Of a DNA stretch of 64,000 nt, positions 43,305 through 51,299 are shown one piece after another. The stretch is from Mycobacterium neglectum (GTDB taxonomy: Bacteria; Actinomycetota; Actinomycetes; Mycobacteriales; Mycobacteriaceae): NCBI RefSeq assembly GCF_002591975.1, contig NZ_NVQE01000001.1:335265-399264 (forward strand), read 5' to 3'. The notes beneath the pieces are model-generated. The model did not search any database. It was not told where the DNA came from and saw only the letters and a list, made by a program, of their open reading frames with translations. Within the stretch, counting starts at the first letter, position 1. Every line of letters begins with the position of its first letter. The position numbers and the translations under genes were made by a program.

Positions 43305-44939
43305 GTGAGTCGATTCACCGAGACGATGTACAGCAACGCCCTGTCCAGCAACAAGGGCATGGTCACCGGGGAGCCAGGCGCCCCCGTCCGCCATAGCTGG
43401 GCCCAGGTGCACGAACGGGCCCGTCGAGTGGCAGGTGGGCTGGCCGCAGCCGGTATCGGGCCTGGTGACTCCGTCGCAGTGCTGGCAGGCGCGCCCGTCG
43501 AGATCGCACCGACCGCCCAGGGCATCTGGATGCGCGGCGCCAGCGCCACCATGGTCCACCAGCCCACGCCCCGCACCGACCTGGTGCGATGGGCCGAAGA
43601 GACCACCGCCGTGATCGACATGATCTCGGCGAAGGCCGTCGTGGTTTCCGACCCGTTCATGGCCGCAGCGCCGGTGCTGTCGGGGCTCGGTATGACGGTG
43701 CTGACCATCGAGTCGCTGTTGGGTAACGACCCCATCGAGCCGTTGGAGACCTTCGACCACGACGTGGCGCTGATGCAGCTGACGTCGGGCTCGACGGGCT
43801 CACCCAAGGCCGTCCAGATCACGCACGCCAACATCGTCGCCAATGCCGAGGCCATGGTCATCGGCTGCGACTTCGATCTCGAGACCGACGTGATCGTGAG
43901 CTGGCTGCCCTGCTTCCACGACATGGGGATGACGGGCTACCTGACGGTGCCGATGTATATCGGAGCCGAACTGGTCAAGGTCACCCCGATGGACTTCCTG
44001 CGCGATACGTTGTTGTGGGCCAAGCTCATTGACAAGTACAAGGGCACGATGACCGCCGCGCCGAACTTTGCCTACAACCTCTTCGCCAAGCGCTTGAGCA
44101 GGCAGGCCACGCCCGGGGAGTTCGATCTGTCCTCGCTGCGGTGGGCATTGTCGGGCGCCGAGCAGGTCGACCCGCTCGACGTCGAAGATCTCTGTGTAGC
44201 GGGTGCACCGTTCGGGCTCAAGCCCGAGGCCATCATCCCGGCCTACGGGATGGCCGAGACGACGGTGGCCGTGTCGTTCTCCGAGTGCGGCGGCGGCATG
44301 GTCGTCGACGAGGTGGACGCCGACCTGCTGTCGGTCCTGCACCGAGCCGTGCCGGCGACCAGGGGGAACACCCGGCGATTGGTCTCCCTCGGCAAGCCGC
44401 TGCAGGGCTTGGAGGTCCGCATCGTCGACGAGGACGGCAGCGTACTTTCGGCGCGTGGCGTCGGTGTCATCGAGGTCCGCGGCGAGCCGGTGACCAGGGG
44501 TTACACCACGGTGGCCGGTTTCATCCCCGCGCAGGACGAACGCGGCTGGTACGACACGGGTGACCTGGGCTATCTCACCGAGACCGGCGAAGTGGTGGTC
44601 TGTGGACGCCTCAAAGACGTGATCATCATGGCGGGGCGCAACATCTACCCGACCGACATCGAACGTGCCGCCGGCCGCGTCGACGGGGTGCGGCCCGGCT
44701 GTGCCGTCGCAGTGCGACTGGATGCCGGGCTCTCGCGGGAAACCTTCGCCGTCGCGGTGGAGTGCAAGGACTTCGCCGATCCCGCACAGGTGCGCCGCGT
44801 CGAGCGCCAAGTCGCCCACGAGGTGTTCGCGGAGGTCGACGTGCGACCCCGCAACGTCGTCGTGCTCGAACCCGGAATGATCCCCAAGACGCCGTCGGGC
44901 AAGCTGAGGCGGGCGCACGCGCTGTCGCTCGTGGACTGA
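43305..44939 (+). CDS. Fatty acyl-AMP ligase / acyl-CoA synthetase (FadD-type)
   Basis: 544-residue adenylate-forming enzyme from GTG 43305. The P-loop [50 protein letters not shown] and [20 protein letters not shown] with [14 protein letters not shown] are present; the C-terminal catalytic lysine lies in [16 protein letters not shown] and RNIYPTDIE resemble the FAAL group that hands acyl-adenylates to polyketide synthases, but no PKS is adjacent, so CoA ligase activity is also possible. Confidence 0.9.
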   Translation: MSRFTETMYSNALSSNKGMVTGEPGAPVRHSWAQVHERARRVAGGLAAAGIGPGDSVAVLAGAPVEIAPTAQGIWMRGASATMVHQPTPRTDLVRWAEETTAVIDMISAKAVVVSDPFMAAAPVLSGLGMTVLTIESLLGNDPIEPLETFDHDVALMQLTSGSTGSPKAVQITHANIVANAEAMVIGCDFDLETDVIVSWLPCFHDMGMTGYLTVPMYIGAELVKVTPMDFLRDTLLWAKLIDKYKGTMTAAPNFAYNLFAKRLSRQATPGEFDLSSLRWALSGAEQVDPLDVEDLCVAGAPFGLKPEAIIPAYGMAETTVAVSFSECGGGMVVDEVDADLLSVLHRAVPATRGNTRRLVSLGKPLQGLEVRIVDEDGSVLSARGVGVIEVRGEPVTRGYTTVAGFIPAQDERGWYDTGDLGYLTETGEVVVCGRLKDVIIMAGRNIYPTDIERAAGRVDGVRPGCAVAVRLDAGLSRETFAVAVECKDFADPAQVRRVERQVAHEVFAEVDVRPRNVVVLEPGMIPKTPSGKLRRAHALSLVD

Positions 44940-44940
44940 C

Positions 44941-44960
44941 CGGAGGAGTTAAATCCTCCG
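44941..44960 (+). terminator. Hairpin after the acyl-AMP ligase gene
   Basis: CGGAGGA / TCCTCCG, perfect 7-bp arms with a 6-nt loop (GTTAAA), beginning 1 nt after the TGA. It precedes the ANTAR gene by 26 nt. The loop lacks the A1/G4 pattern of known ANTAR targets, so a terminator is the simpler reading. Confidence 0.5.
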
Positions 44961-44986
44961 CATTGGCGGGTACATTCGTAGCGCAC

Positions 44987-45787
44987 ATGGCTGACTACGA
45001 CCCGCAGCCCGGCCGTTCGCCGGAGCCAGATCTATCTGCCGCCCAACGTGAGGCGGACGACGTCGACCTGCACGCCGGCCTGAGGGGCGTGGCGGGCCTG
45101 GTCGCCGGTGCCCGCAGCGTGATCGACCTCCTGAGCGACGTGGCGGAGTTCGCGGCCCGCGCGATTCCCGGTGTCGACGGCGCAGGCGTCACGGTGATCG
45201 ATATGTCCGGCGACACACCGTCGGTCAAGACGTGGTCGGTGACGGCGCCGTTCGTCGAGAAAATCGACAAGTTGCAGTACATCGACCTGAAGGAGGGGCC
45301 GTGCGTCACGTGCATGCAGACGCGGCGGCCCACCGTCAGCGGATCGCTGGGAAGCGACATTCGATGGCCGCGTCTCGGCGGCGGGGTGGCCCGCATGGGC
45401 GTGCACTCCGCGTTGGCGCTGCCGATGCTGGTCGGCGATCAGCTGATCGGCGCCATCAACACCTACGCCCGTAGCCGCGACGCATTCGGCGAGCATGCCG
45501 TGGTGCTGGGCTCGCAGTTCGCCGGGTCCGCGGCGGTGTCGGTGTACAACGGGCAGTTGCTCGACCACGCCCAACAACGAACCAAGCAGTTGCAGAGTGC
45601 GCTGGGCACCCGCGCGGTGATAGACCAGGCGATCGGGATCATCCGCGCTAGGTCGGGGGTCGGTGAACAGGCGGCGTTCGACCGGCTCGTCCGGATGAGC
45701 CAAGCGGAGAACTTGAAGCTGCACATTGTCGCCGAGAGGCTGGTCGACGAGGCGGTGCGGCGCGCCGTAGCGCGGCAGCGCGACTGA
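44987..45787 (+). CDS. GAF-ANTAR RNA-binding regulator (first)
   Basis: 266 residues from ATG 44987. The GAF domain (about 50-195) has VDGAGVTVIDMSGDTP, EGPCVTCMQTRRPTVSG and LALPMLVGDQLIGAINTYA. The C-terminal ANTAR domain (about 200-258) has ALGTRAVIDQAIGIIRARSG and AFDRLVRMSQAENLKLHIVA. ANTAR domains bind paired hairpins in nascent RNA to block termination. It converges, one nt apart, with the second ANTAR gene. Confidence 0.92.
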   Translation: MADYDPQPGRSPEPDLSAAQREADDVDLHAGLRGVAGLVAGARSVIDLLSDVAEFAARAIPGVDGAGVTVIDMSGDTPSVKTWSVTAPFVEKIDKLQYIDLKEGPCVTCMQTRRPTVSGSLGSDIRWPRLGGGVARMGVHSALALPMLVGDQLIGAINTYARSRDAFGEHAVVLGSQFAGSAAVSVYNGQLLDHAQQRTKQLQSALGTRAVIDQAIGIIRARSGVGEQAAFDRLVRMSQAENLKLHIVAERLVDEAVRRAVARQRD

Positions 45788-45788
45788 G

Positions 45789-46544
45789 TTACGTTGCCGG
45801 CGTGACGAATTCGCCGATGGCAGAGATCAGCACCGGGCGGGCGTGTCGATCGGTCATCAGCCGCCGGGCGACATCGGTCAGATGCTCACGGTTGGCGCGG
45901 GCGTAGGAGCGCATCAGTCTGAAGGCCTCATCGACGGTGACGTCGAGGGCTTCGCGCAGAAATCCCTTGGCCTGCTCGACGATGACGCGGCTCGCCAGCG
46001 CAGAGCGCAGCTGCGGGATCACGGTCGACGGCGTTGGCGCGTGTTCCTGCAGGATCGCCACGCACGCAATGTGCGCGAGCGTCTGCGCTACGAGCCGGTC
46101 CGCGTCGTTGAGTTCGCCCGAATTTGAGCCGAACAACCCGAGTGCGCCAAGCACGATGCCTGCCGCGCGCATCGGCACGGCGTGCACGGAGGCGAAGTCG
46201 GCTTCGAGTGCGGCAGGCACGAACCGGGGCCACTGCGCGATCGCGTCGTTGAGGTCGGCGACCGACACGGGTTGGCCGGTGGAATAGCAGTCGACGCAGG
46301 GTCCCTCGTCGGCCTGCAGTTGGAAGAGTTCCAGCTCGCGGGCCTGTTCGGTGGTGGCTGCCAGCAGGCGCAGCTGGTCGAGCGGATCGGCCAGCAGAAA
46401 TGCGGCCGCCTCGACGTCGAGCAACTCGGCACAACGTTCGGTGAGTTCGGTCAGCAGGTCCACGACGTCGAAGTCCTCGAGCAGACTGTCGACGAGCGAA
46501 ACAACCGCGTCCAGAACGCGGGTTTCACGAGGGGTTTCGGTCAT
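45789..46544 (-). CDS. GAF-ANTAR regulator (second)
   Basis: 251 residues. The N-terminal GAF domain has LDVEAAAFLLADPLDQLRLL, DEGPCVDCYSTGQPVSVADL and VHAVPMRAAGIVLGALGLFG. ANTAR follows from about residue 175: ALASRVIVEQAKGFLREALD, EAFRLMRSYARANREHLTDV. It is 27 nt downstream of the third ANTAR gene on the same strand, so the two are probably one transcript. Confidence 0.93.
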   Translation of the reverse strand: MTETPRETRVLDAVVSLVDSLLEDFDVVDLLTELTERCAELLDVEAAAFLLADPLDQLRLLAATTEQARELELFQLQADEGPCVDCYSTGQPVSVADLNDAIAQWPRFVPAALEADFASVHAVPMRAAGIVLGALGLFGSNSGELNDADRLVAQTLAHIACVAILQEHAPTPSTVIPQLRSALASRVIVEQAKGFLREALDVTVDEAFRLMRSYARANREHLTDVARRLMTDRHARPVLISAIGEFVTPAT

Positions 46545-46571
46545 TGCTCACTCCTTCCCAGGATGGGTGCA

Positions 46572-47279
46572 TCAGTCCGACTCCAGCCTGAGTTTGCGGT
46601 CGAGGATGTCGCGGGCGACCTCGGTGGCGCTGCGGCCGGTCGAATAAGCGTGGGCACGCAGGCGGACCAGCGCCTCGGCCGGCTCGACCTCGAGCTGCGC
46701 AACGAGCATGCCGGTGGCCTGGCTGACCTCGGCGCGCGAAAGAGTGTGCAGTTCGGCCCAGGCGTCGCTGTGGGGGTCTGCGGCGGCGGCGTGCAGGTCA
46801 CCGTCGAGGAGGTCGAGTAGCGGAATGCCGGCGAGCTCGGCGGCGACGACGGCGCCGGTGATCTGCGACTCTTCCAGCCGGCCGGGTTGAGCGCGGAAGA
46901 GGTCGAGGGCCCCGACGAACTCACCGGCGACGACGACGGGCATCGCAAAGACGCCGCGGATCTGCAGGTCCAGCATGGCCGGGCCGTAGACCGGCCAGCG
47001 CCCCTCCTCGGGGTCGGCGAGATCGATGACGAGCACGGGTGCGCGCCGGGTGACCGAGTCCAGACACGGACCTTCGCCGAGGAGGAACTGCAGTTCGTCG
47101 CACGTGCGCGCGTGTTCACTGCTGGATCCCAGCGTTCCGGTGTTGGCGCCGTCGAAGACCAGGGAGATCGCCGCGGCGTCGACCTCGAAGAGCACCACGC
47201 ACGCCTCACACAGCCGGTCGGCGGCGTCCACCCCTCGCCGGCCGTCGACAGCGGCCAGCAGCTGTTCGTGAATCGCCAC
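46572..47279 (-). CDS. GAF-ANTAR regulator (third)
   Basis: 235 residues from ATG 47279. The GAF domain has CVVLFEVDAAAISLVFDGAN, LGEGPCLDSVTRRAPVLVID and AMPVVVAGEFVGALDLFRAQ. ANTAR is at about 170-228: SRAEVSQATGMLVAQLEVEP, ALVRLRAHAYSTGRSATEVA. It is the first gene of a pair with 45789-46544 and lies 63 nt after the desaturase stop on the same strand. Confidence 0.92.
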   Translation of the reverse strand: MAIHEQLLAAVDGRRGVDAADRLCEACVVLFEVDAAAISLVFDGANTGTLGSSSEHARTCDELQFLLGEGPCLDSVTRRAPVLVIDLADPEEGRWPVYGPAMLDLQIRGVFAMPVVVAGEFVGALDLFRAQPGRLEESQITGAVVAAELAGIPLLDLLDGDLHAAAADPHSDAWAELHTLSRAEVSQATGMLVAQLEVEPAEALVRLRAHAYSTGRSATEVARDILDRKLRLESD

Positions 47280-47342
47280 ATCTAACCGAACGGCGGCGGG
47301 GCGTGAGCGTTGCCCGCGGGTCGTGGCGAAGTCGTCATCCCT

Positions 47343-48488
47343 TCAGCGTCCTCTCCTGGGGAACGCCAACAGGCGGCGGGGTCGTGTCGGCGGGCGCGGC
47401 GTCGGACGAGACCCTACGGGGCGATCGGGCAGCGCCAGCGTGTGAATGGTCCGTAGCACCTGAAAATACTGGCGCACAAGCGAACCCGTGGTGTACGGCA
47501 AGTCGTACTTGTCGCACAGCGCCCTCACGCGCACCGCGATCTGGGGAAGGCGGTTGCTGGGCAGATCGGGAAACAGATGGTGCTCGATCTGATAGCACAG
47601 GTTCCCGCTCGAGAACGCAAGCAGCGGACCGGCGTTGAAGTTCGCGGCTCCCAACATCTGCCGCAGGTACCATTCGCCCTTGCTTTCGTTGTCCAGGACG
47701 TCGGCGGTGAACTTCTCCGCGCCATCGGGGAAGTGGCCGCAGAAGATCACCACATAGGACCAGAGGTTGCGCAGCAGGTTGGCCACCGCGTTGGCGGCCA
47801 GGGTTCTGCGCCAGCGGGACCGGCTCAGCGCCGGGAAGAGTACGTAGTCCTTGAGCGACTGGCGGGCGATCTTTCCGGCGAATTCCTTTCTGGCCGCGCC
47901 GACCTTGGCAGCATCCGGGGCCAGCCGATCGCGCTCCGAATGAATACCGTGCAGACCGATACCCCACTCGAAGATGCTGGCCAACAACAGATTACGAAGG
48001 GGCTGCAGTAGATTCTCGGGCTTCCATGCCTCATCGCGGGTCATGCGTATCACGCCGAAACCGAGATCGTCGTCCACGCCGATGATGTTGCTGAACACAT
48101 GATGGCGGTAGTTGTGCGAGTACCTCCACTGCGACGAGACGCCGACCATGTCCCACTCCCACGTGCTCGAGTGGATTTCCGGGTCGTTCATCCAATCCCA
48201 TTGGCCATGGCCGACGTTGTGGCCGATTTCCATGTTCTCGACGCTCTTCGCCAAGGCCAGCGAAGAGGTTCCGATTAGCCAACCCGCCCTGGACCGGGTG
48301 CAGGCGATGATCAGGCGGGCGGCGACGTCCAGCGTCCGCTGGAACTTGATGGTGCGCCGGATGTAGGCCGCATCGCGCTCACCGAGGGATTCCTCGATGT
48401 CGCTGCGGATGGCGTCGAGTTCACACGCGAGCGCATCAATATCCGCGTCGCTGAGATGCGCGTACGCGGCAACATCGGCAATAGCCAT
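47343..48488 (-). CDS. Membrane fatty-acid desaturase (DesA3-like)
   Basis: 381 residues. Three histidine boxes for the diiron site: GHNVGHGQWDW (near 90), HNYRHHVFSN (near 125) and QIEHHLFPDLP (near 305). NMEIGHNV and the WMNDPEIHSSTWEWDMVG segment resemble mycobacterial DesA3, an acyl-CoA delta-9 desaturase that needs an oxidoreductase partner; none is adjacent. The C-terminus ends in a basic Arg/Pro-rich tail. It is upstream of the two ANTAR genes on the same strand. Confidence 0.9.
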   Translation of the reverse strand: MAIADVAAYAHLSDADIDALACELDAIRSDIEESLGERDAAYIRRTIKFQRTLDVAARLIIACTRSRAGWLIGTSSLALAKSVENMEIGHNVGHGQWDWMNDPEIHSSTWEWDMVGVSSQWRYSHNYRHHVFSNIIGVDDDLGFGVIRMTRDEAWKPENLLQPLRNLLLASIFEWGIGLHGIHSERDRLAPDAAKVGAARKEFAGKIARQSLKDYVLFPALSRSRWRRTLAANAVANLLRNLWSYVVIFCGHFPDGAEKFTADVLDNESKGEWYLRQMLGAANFNAGPLLAFSSGNLCYQIEHHLFPDLPSNRLPQIAVRVRALCDKYDLPYTTGSLVRQYFQVLRTIHTLALPDRPVGSRPTPRPPTRPRRLLAFPRRGR

Positions 48489-48698
48489 TGAAAAGTCCCA
48501 TAGAGCCGGCGGTGAGTCAGGTCTGGGCTCCTGAGCGAACCCGGAAAGAATGCGGACGAGCGGTCGAGATCGGAGAAGACGACGCTTGCGTCGGCGTACC
48601 GTCAGCCTACCCCGTCAAGACCTCGGGTAATCGCGCTCGGCACGAGGTAAGGTCAGCAGATCGGGACCATTCAGGCCCCCACTATCAAGGGGCCGTCG

Positions 48699-48836
48699 AT
48701 GTCTGATAAATCTCCGCGACAAGCCATGGCAAAGAAGTCCGGCAAGTCATTGAAAGAGAAACGCGCGGCCAAGCACGAGAAAGCGGCTGCCAAGGCGTCG
48801 TCGGCCGAGGCCTTGTTCCATGATAAGAAGCGCTGA
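48699..48836 (+). CDS. Small basic conserved-type protein
   Basis: 45 residues from ATG 48699: MSDKSPRQAMAKKSGKSLKE, ending EALFHDKKR. It is very rich in Lys and Ala and probably helical. Short actinobacterial proteins with the same SPRQ...KKSGKS(L/I)KEKRA pattern are familiar as conserved hypotheticals. The last 17 nt overlap the start of the next gene in another frame, so translation may be coupled. Function unknown. Confidence 0.72.
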   Translation: MSDKSPRQAMAKKSGKSLKEKRAAKHEKAAAKASSAEALFHDKKR

Positions 48837-49980
48837 GGCGCAAACGCTTTCACTGGGAATTCTGGCTCGTTCGCGCAAGCCGAACGAGCGCAGATTGCCG
48901 ATTCACCCGGCGCATTTCAGCCGGATCCCGCGCCGGCTCCGGCGGCATATCTTCCTCGAGCACGGCTATGGCTACGATTTCGGCGCCACCGACGACGGGC
49001 TGGCCGCGCTCGTCGGCGGAATAGCCACTCGGGAGCAACTGATCGCCGAGTGCGACGTCATTCTGTTGCCCAAAGTTCAGTCCGAAGATTTGGCCGAACT
49101 CAGGCCGGGCCAGATCGTATGGGGCTGGCCGCACTGCGTTCAGGATTCGGCGATGACTCAGATCGCCATCGATTCGCGGTTGACGCTGATCGCCTTCGAG
49201 GCGATGAATCACTGGAAGTCCGACGGCGGGTTCGGGCTGCACGTCTTTCACAAGAACAACGAGCTGGCGGGCTACTGCTCGGTTCTACACGCCATGCAAT
49301 CCATCGGGATCGCCGGCATTTACGGCCGCCGGCTGCGCGCCGCGGTCATCGGGTTCGGCTCGACCGCCCGCGGCGCGGTCCATGCCCTGAACGCCCATGG
49401 CGTTGACGACGTGCGGGTGCTGACCAACCGCGACGTCGCCGCAGTGGGGTCGCCGATCCATTCCACTCAGATCATCCAGATGGGTCCCGACCCGGACGCA
49501 CCCGACCAGATATTGGCCGACACCCCGGACGGGGTCGTTCCGGTGGCCGACCTGCTCGCGGACAACGACATCGTCGTCAACTGCGTCCTGCAGGATCCCG
49601 ACGCACCCCTGGTCTTCGTCACCGAGAAGGATCTGGCCGCCTTCGCTGCGGGCAGCCTCATCGTCGACGTGTCCTGCGATGTGGGCATGGGCTTCAGCTG
49701 GGCCGAGCCGACATCATTCACCCAGCCGGTCATCGATGTGGCGAACGGCGTCCATTACTACGCCGTCGACCACAGCCCGTCCTATCTGTGGGACTCGGCG
49801 ACCTGGGAGATCAGCGAGGCGTTGATGCCCCACCTCGACGCGCTTCTCGAAGGGCCTGCGACGTGGGATGAGACTCCGACGATCGCGCGGGCGATCGAGA
49901 TCCGCGACGGCGTCGTGCTCAACCCCGGAATCCTGTCGTTTCAGCACCGTGACGACGCTTATCCCCATGCGCGGCAATGA
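48820..49980 (+). CDS. Alanine dehydrogenase/PNT-family, N5-(carboxyethyl)ornithine synthase-like
   Basis: 386 residues from ATG 48820, overlapping the 45-residue gene by 17 nt. The N-terminal AlaDH/PNT domain has RKPNERRLPIHPAHFSRIPR and HIFLEHGYGYDFG; a Rossmann segment AAVIGFGSTARGAVHALNAH is near 175 and VDVSCDVGMGFSWAEPT near 285. The profile is closest to N5-(carboxyethyl)ornithine synthase, which joins pyruvate and ornithine reductively; saccharopine or opine-type chemistry is an alternative. Its last 62 nt overlap the converging GT4 gene. Confidence 0.82.
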   Translation: MIRSAEAQTLSLGILARSRKPNERRLPIHPAHFSRIPRRLRRHIFLEHGYGYDFGATDDGLAALVGGIATREQLIAECDVILLPKVQSEDLAELRPGQIVWGWPHCVQDSAMTQIAIDSRLTLIAFEAMNHWKSDGGFGLHVFHKNNELAGYCSVLHAMQSIGIAGIYGRRLRAAVIGFGSTARGAVHALNAHGVDDVRVLTNRDVAAVGSPIHSTQIIQMGPDPDAPDQILADTPDGVVPVADLLADNDIVVNCVLQDPDAPLVFVTEKDLAAFAAGSLIVDVSCDVGMGFSWAEPTSFTQPVIDVANGVHYYAVDHSPSYLWDSATWEISEALMPHLDALLEGPATWDETPTIARAIEIRDGVVLNPGILSFQHRDDAYPHARQ

Positions 49981-51037
49981 GACGCTGCGCCAGCTCGACA
50001 TAGGCGGCGGCGACCACCGGCCACGCCACCTCTGATGCCCGCAGACGGACCTCGGCGGCCATTGAACCGGCAAGGCGCGGTTGCGTGATGATCTGCCGCA
50101 GCGCCGCGGCAAGGGCGGCGGGGTCGTCGTGGTCGACCACCATGCCCGCCCCGCTGCCCAACAGCTCGACGGCATGCGGGAACGCGGTCGCCACAATAGG
50201 TCTGCCGTTGGCGAATGCGTCGATGAGCACACCGGAGCTCACCTGCTCGGTCGAGTCGTGGGGCAAGACGACCACGGACGCCTGCTGGATCAGTTCGGCC
50301 AGCGCGGTCTTGTCGTAGTAGCGGGGGTCGAACGACACCGAATCGGCGATGCCGAGTTGGCGGGCCTGTTCGAGGCGCGCATCGCGATACGCCTCGGCTT
50401 CGGCGACCGAAACCCTGGGATCCATCGGGCCTGCGATCACGTAGCGGGGCCGACCGGGGACATCGCGCAGCGAGGGCATCGCGTCGATGACTCGCTCGAT
50501 GCCCTTGCCGGGGCGCAGCAAGCCCCAGGTCAAGATGGTGGGCCTACTCGGGCGCTTGACGCGCGGGGCGGTCGGCAACGTAGCGCCGTTGGGGATCGTG
50601 GTGACCTTAAGGCGGTCGACGGCGTAGGTGAGATAAAGACGTTGTCGCGCTGCCTCAGACAGTACGACCACGTGATCCGCTGCGGCCGCGATCGCTTCGA
50701 GCGCCGAACGTTGCTGTGGTGTCGGACTTTTCGGGACCGTGTGGACGATGACGATCGACGGGACCCGCAATCCGTCGATGATGTCGACTACATCGTCGCC
50801 TGCCGTGCCGTCTTCGTGTTGCAGGATTGCGATGTCACCCTGACTCAGTGGCCTGTCCGCCACCCAGCAGGCGCTCGACCCGTCGACGCTCAGCGCGTCG
50901 GCCAGGCCCGCGGCGAACCTCGCAAGCCCGCATGGCGCAGACGTGCGGGTGCTGACGATCTCGAAGCGCACCGTGCGCGAAACTCGTTGCGGCGCAGCAT
51001 AAGGAATCATCGGCTCAAAGAGCGGCAGAGCATTCAA
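49919..51037 (-). CDS. GT4-family glycosyltransferase (first paralogue)
   Basis: 372 residues from TTG 51037; ATG 51010 is an alternative. GT-B fold: N-terminal SAPCGLARFAAGLADAL, VTTIPNGATLP, LLRPGKGIERVIDAMPSLRD, VVVLPHDSTEQVSSGVLIDA and GRPIVATAFPHAVELL. It is closely similar throughout to the glycosyltransferase at 56513-57694, and both are preceded by the same 100-nt leader. The TTG is preferred because the region before the ATG aligns weakly with the paralogue's N-terminus. Acceptor and donor unknown. Confidence 0.9.
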   Translation of the reverse strand: MNALPLFEPMIPYAAPQRVSRTVRFEIVSTRTSAPCGLARFAAGLADALSVDGSSACWVADRPLSQGDIAILQHEDGTAGDDVVDIIDGLRVPSIVIVHTVPKSPTPQQRSALEAIAAAADHVVVLSEAARQRLYLTYAVDRLKVTTIPNGATLPTAPRVKRPSRPTILTWGLLRPGKGIERVIDAMPSLRDVPGRPRYVIAGPMDPRVSVAEAEAYRDARLEQARQLGIADSVSFDPRYYDKTALAELIQQASVVVLPHDSTEQVSSGVLIDAFANGRPIVATAFPHAVELLGSGAGMVVDHDDPAALAAALRQIITQPRLAGSMAAEVRLRASEVAWPVVAAAYVELAQRLIAAHGDKRRHGAETTGFRG

Positions 51038-51060
51038 GGGTGTCCAGCCTCACGGTTAGT

Positions 51061-51160
51061 ACCGGCATGTCCGGCGTGAGCGGTTGCTCGGCGGATCAGC
51101 AAAGATCGGCTGAAACATCCCGGACTGGCTGGGCTCCCAACAGCTCAACTTTACACCCTG
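51061..51160 (-). promoter_or_regulatory. Conserved leader upstream of first GT4 gene
   Basis: About 100 nt, 24 nt before the TTG, matching 57721-57817 upstream of the paralogue. Conserved blocks in gene orientation are GGGTGTA, GTTGGGAGCCCAGCCA, CAGCC-N8-GCTGATC and GAGCAACCGCTCACGCC. The last contains a 4-bp hairpin with AACC loop. It does not match any riboswitch class I can recall. Confidence 0.6.
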
Positions 51161-51208
51161 GCGGGCAACGTCCTGCCTCTGCGTCGTCCAGCTGCACGCC
51201 ATCGCAGT

Positions 51209-51231
51209 CGAAACGTGATGTTTAAGTTTCG
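51209..51231. promoter_or_regulatory. Inverted repeat upstream of the dicarboxylate transporter
   Basis: CGAAAC (51209-51214) and GTTTCG (51226-51231) flank 11 AT-rich bases, about 70 nt before the transporter gene. A possible operator for the transporter/dehydrogenase pair; unsupported beyond symmetry and position. Confidence 0.3.
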
Positions 51232-51299
51232 CGGTTAACAGGCAATCCCCAGAAAACGAGTGTGGCGTAGAACACAGCTGCCGGTGGATGGAGCCTGCC

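Noticed and set aside
42939..43308. Frames of about 100 codons upstream of the acyl-AMP ligase
   Set aside because: Two overlapping frames without family features or ribosome-binding sites; the stretch is AT-richer than coding DNA here and more likely regulatory.
44941..44960. Hairpin considered as an ANTAR target
   Set aside because: Only one hairpin is present, and its loop GTTAAA lacks A at position 1 and G at position 4.
51061..51160. Conserved leader considered as a ydaO, cobalamin, SAM, TPP or M-box riboswitch
   Set aside because: None of the conserved core boxes of those classes could be found; it is reported only as an unnamed conserved leader.
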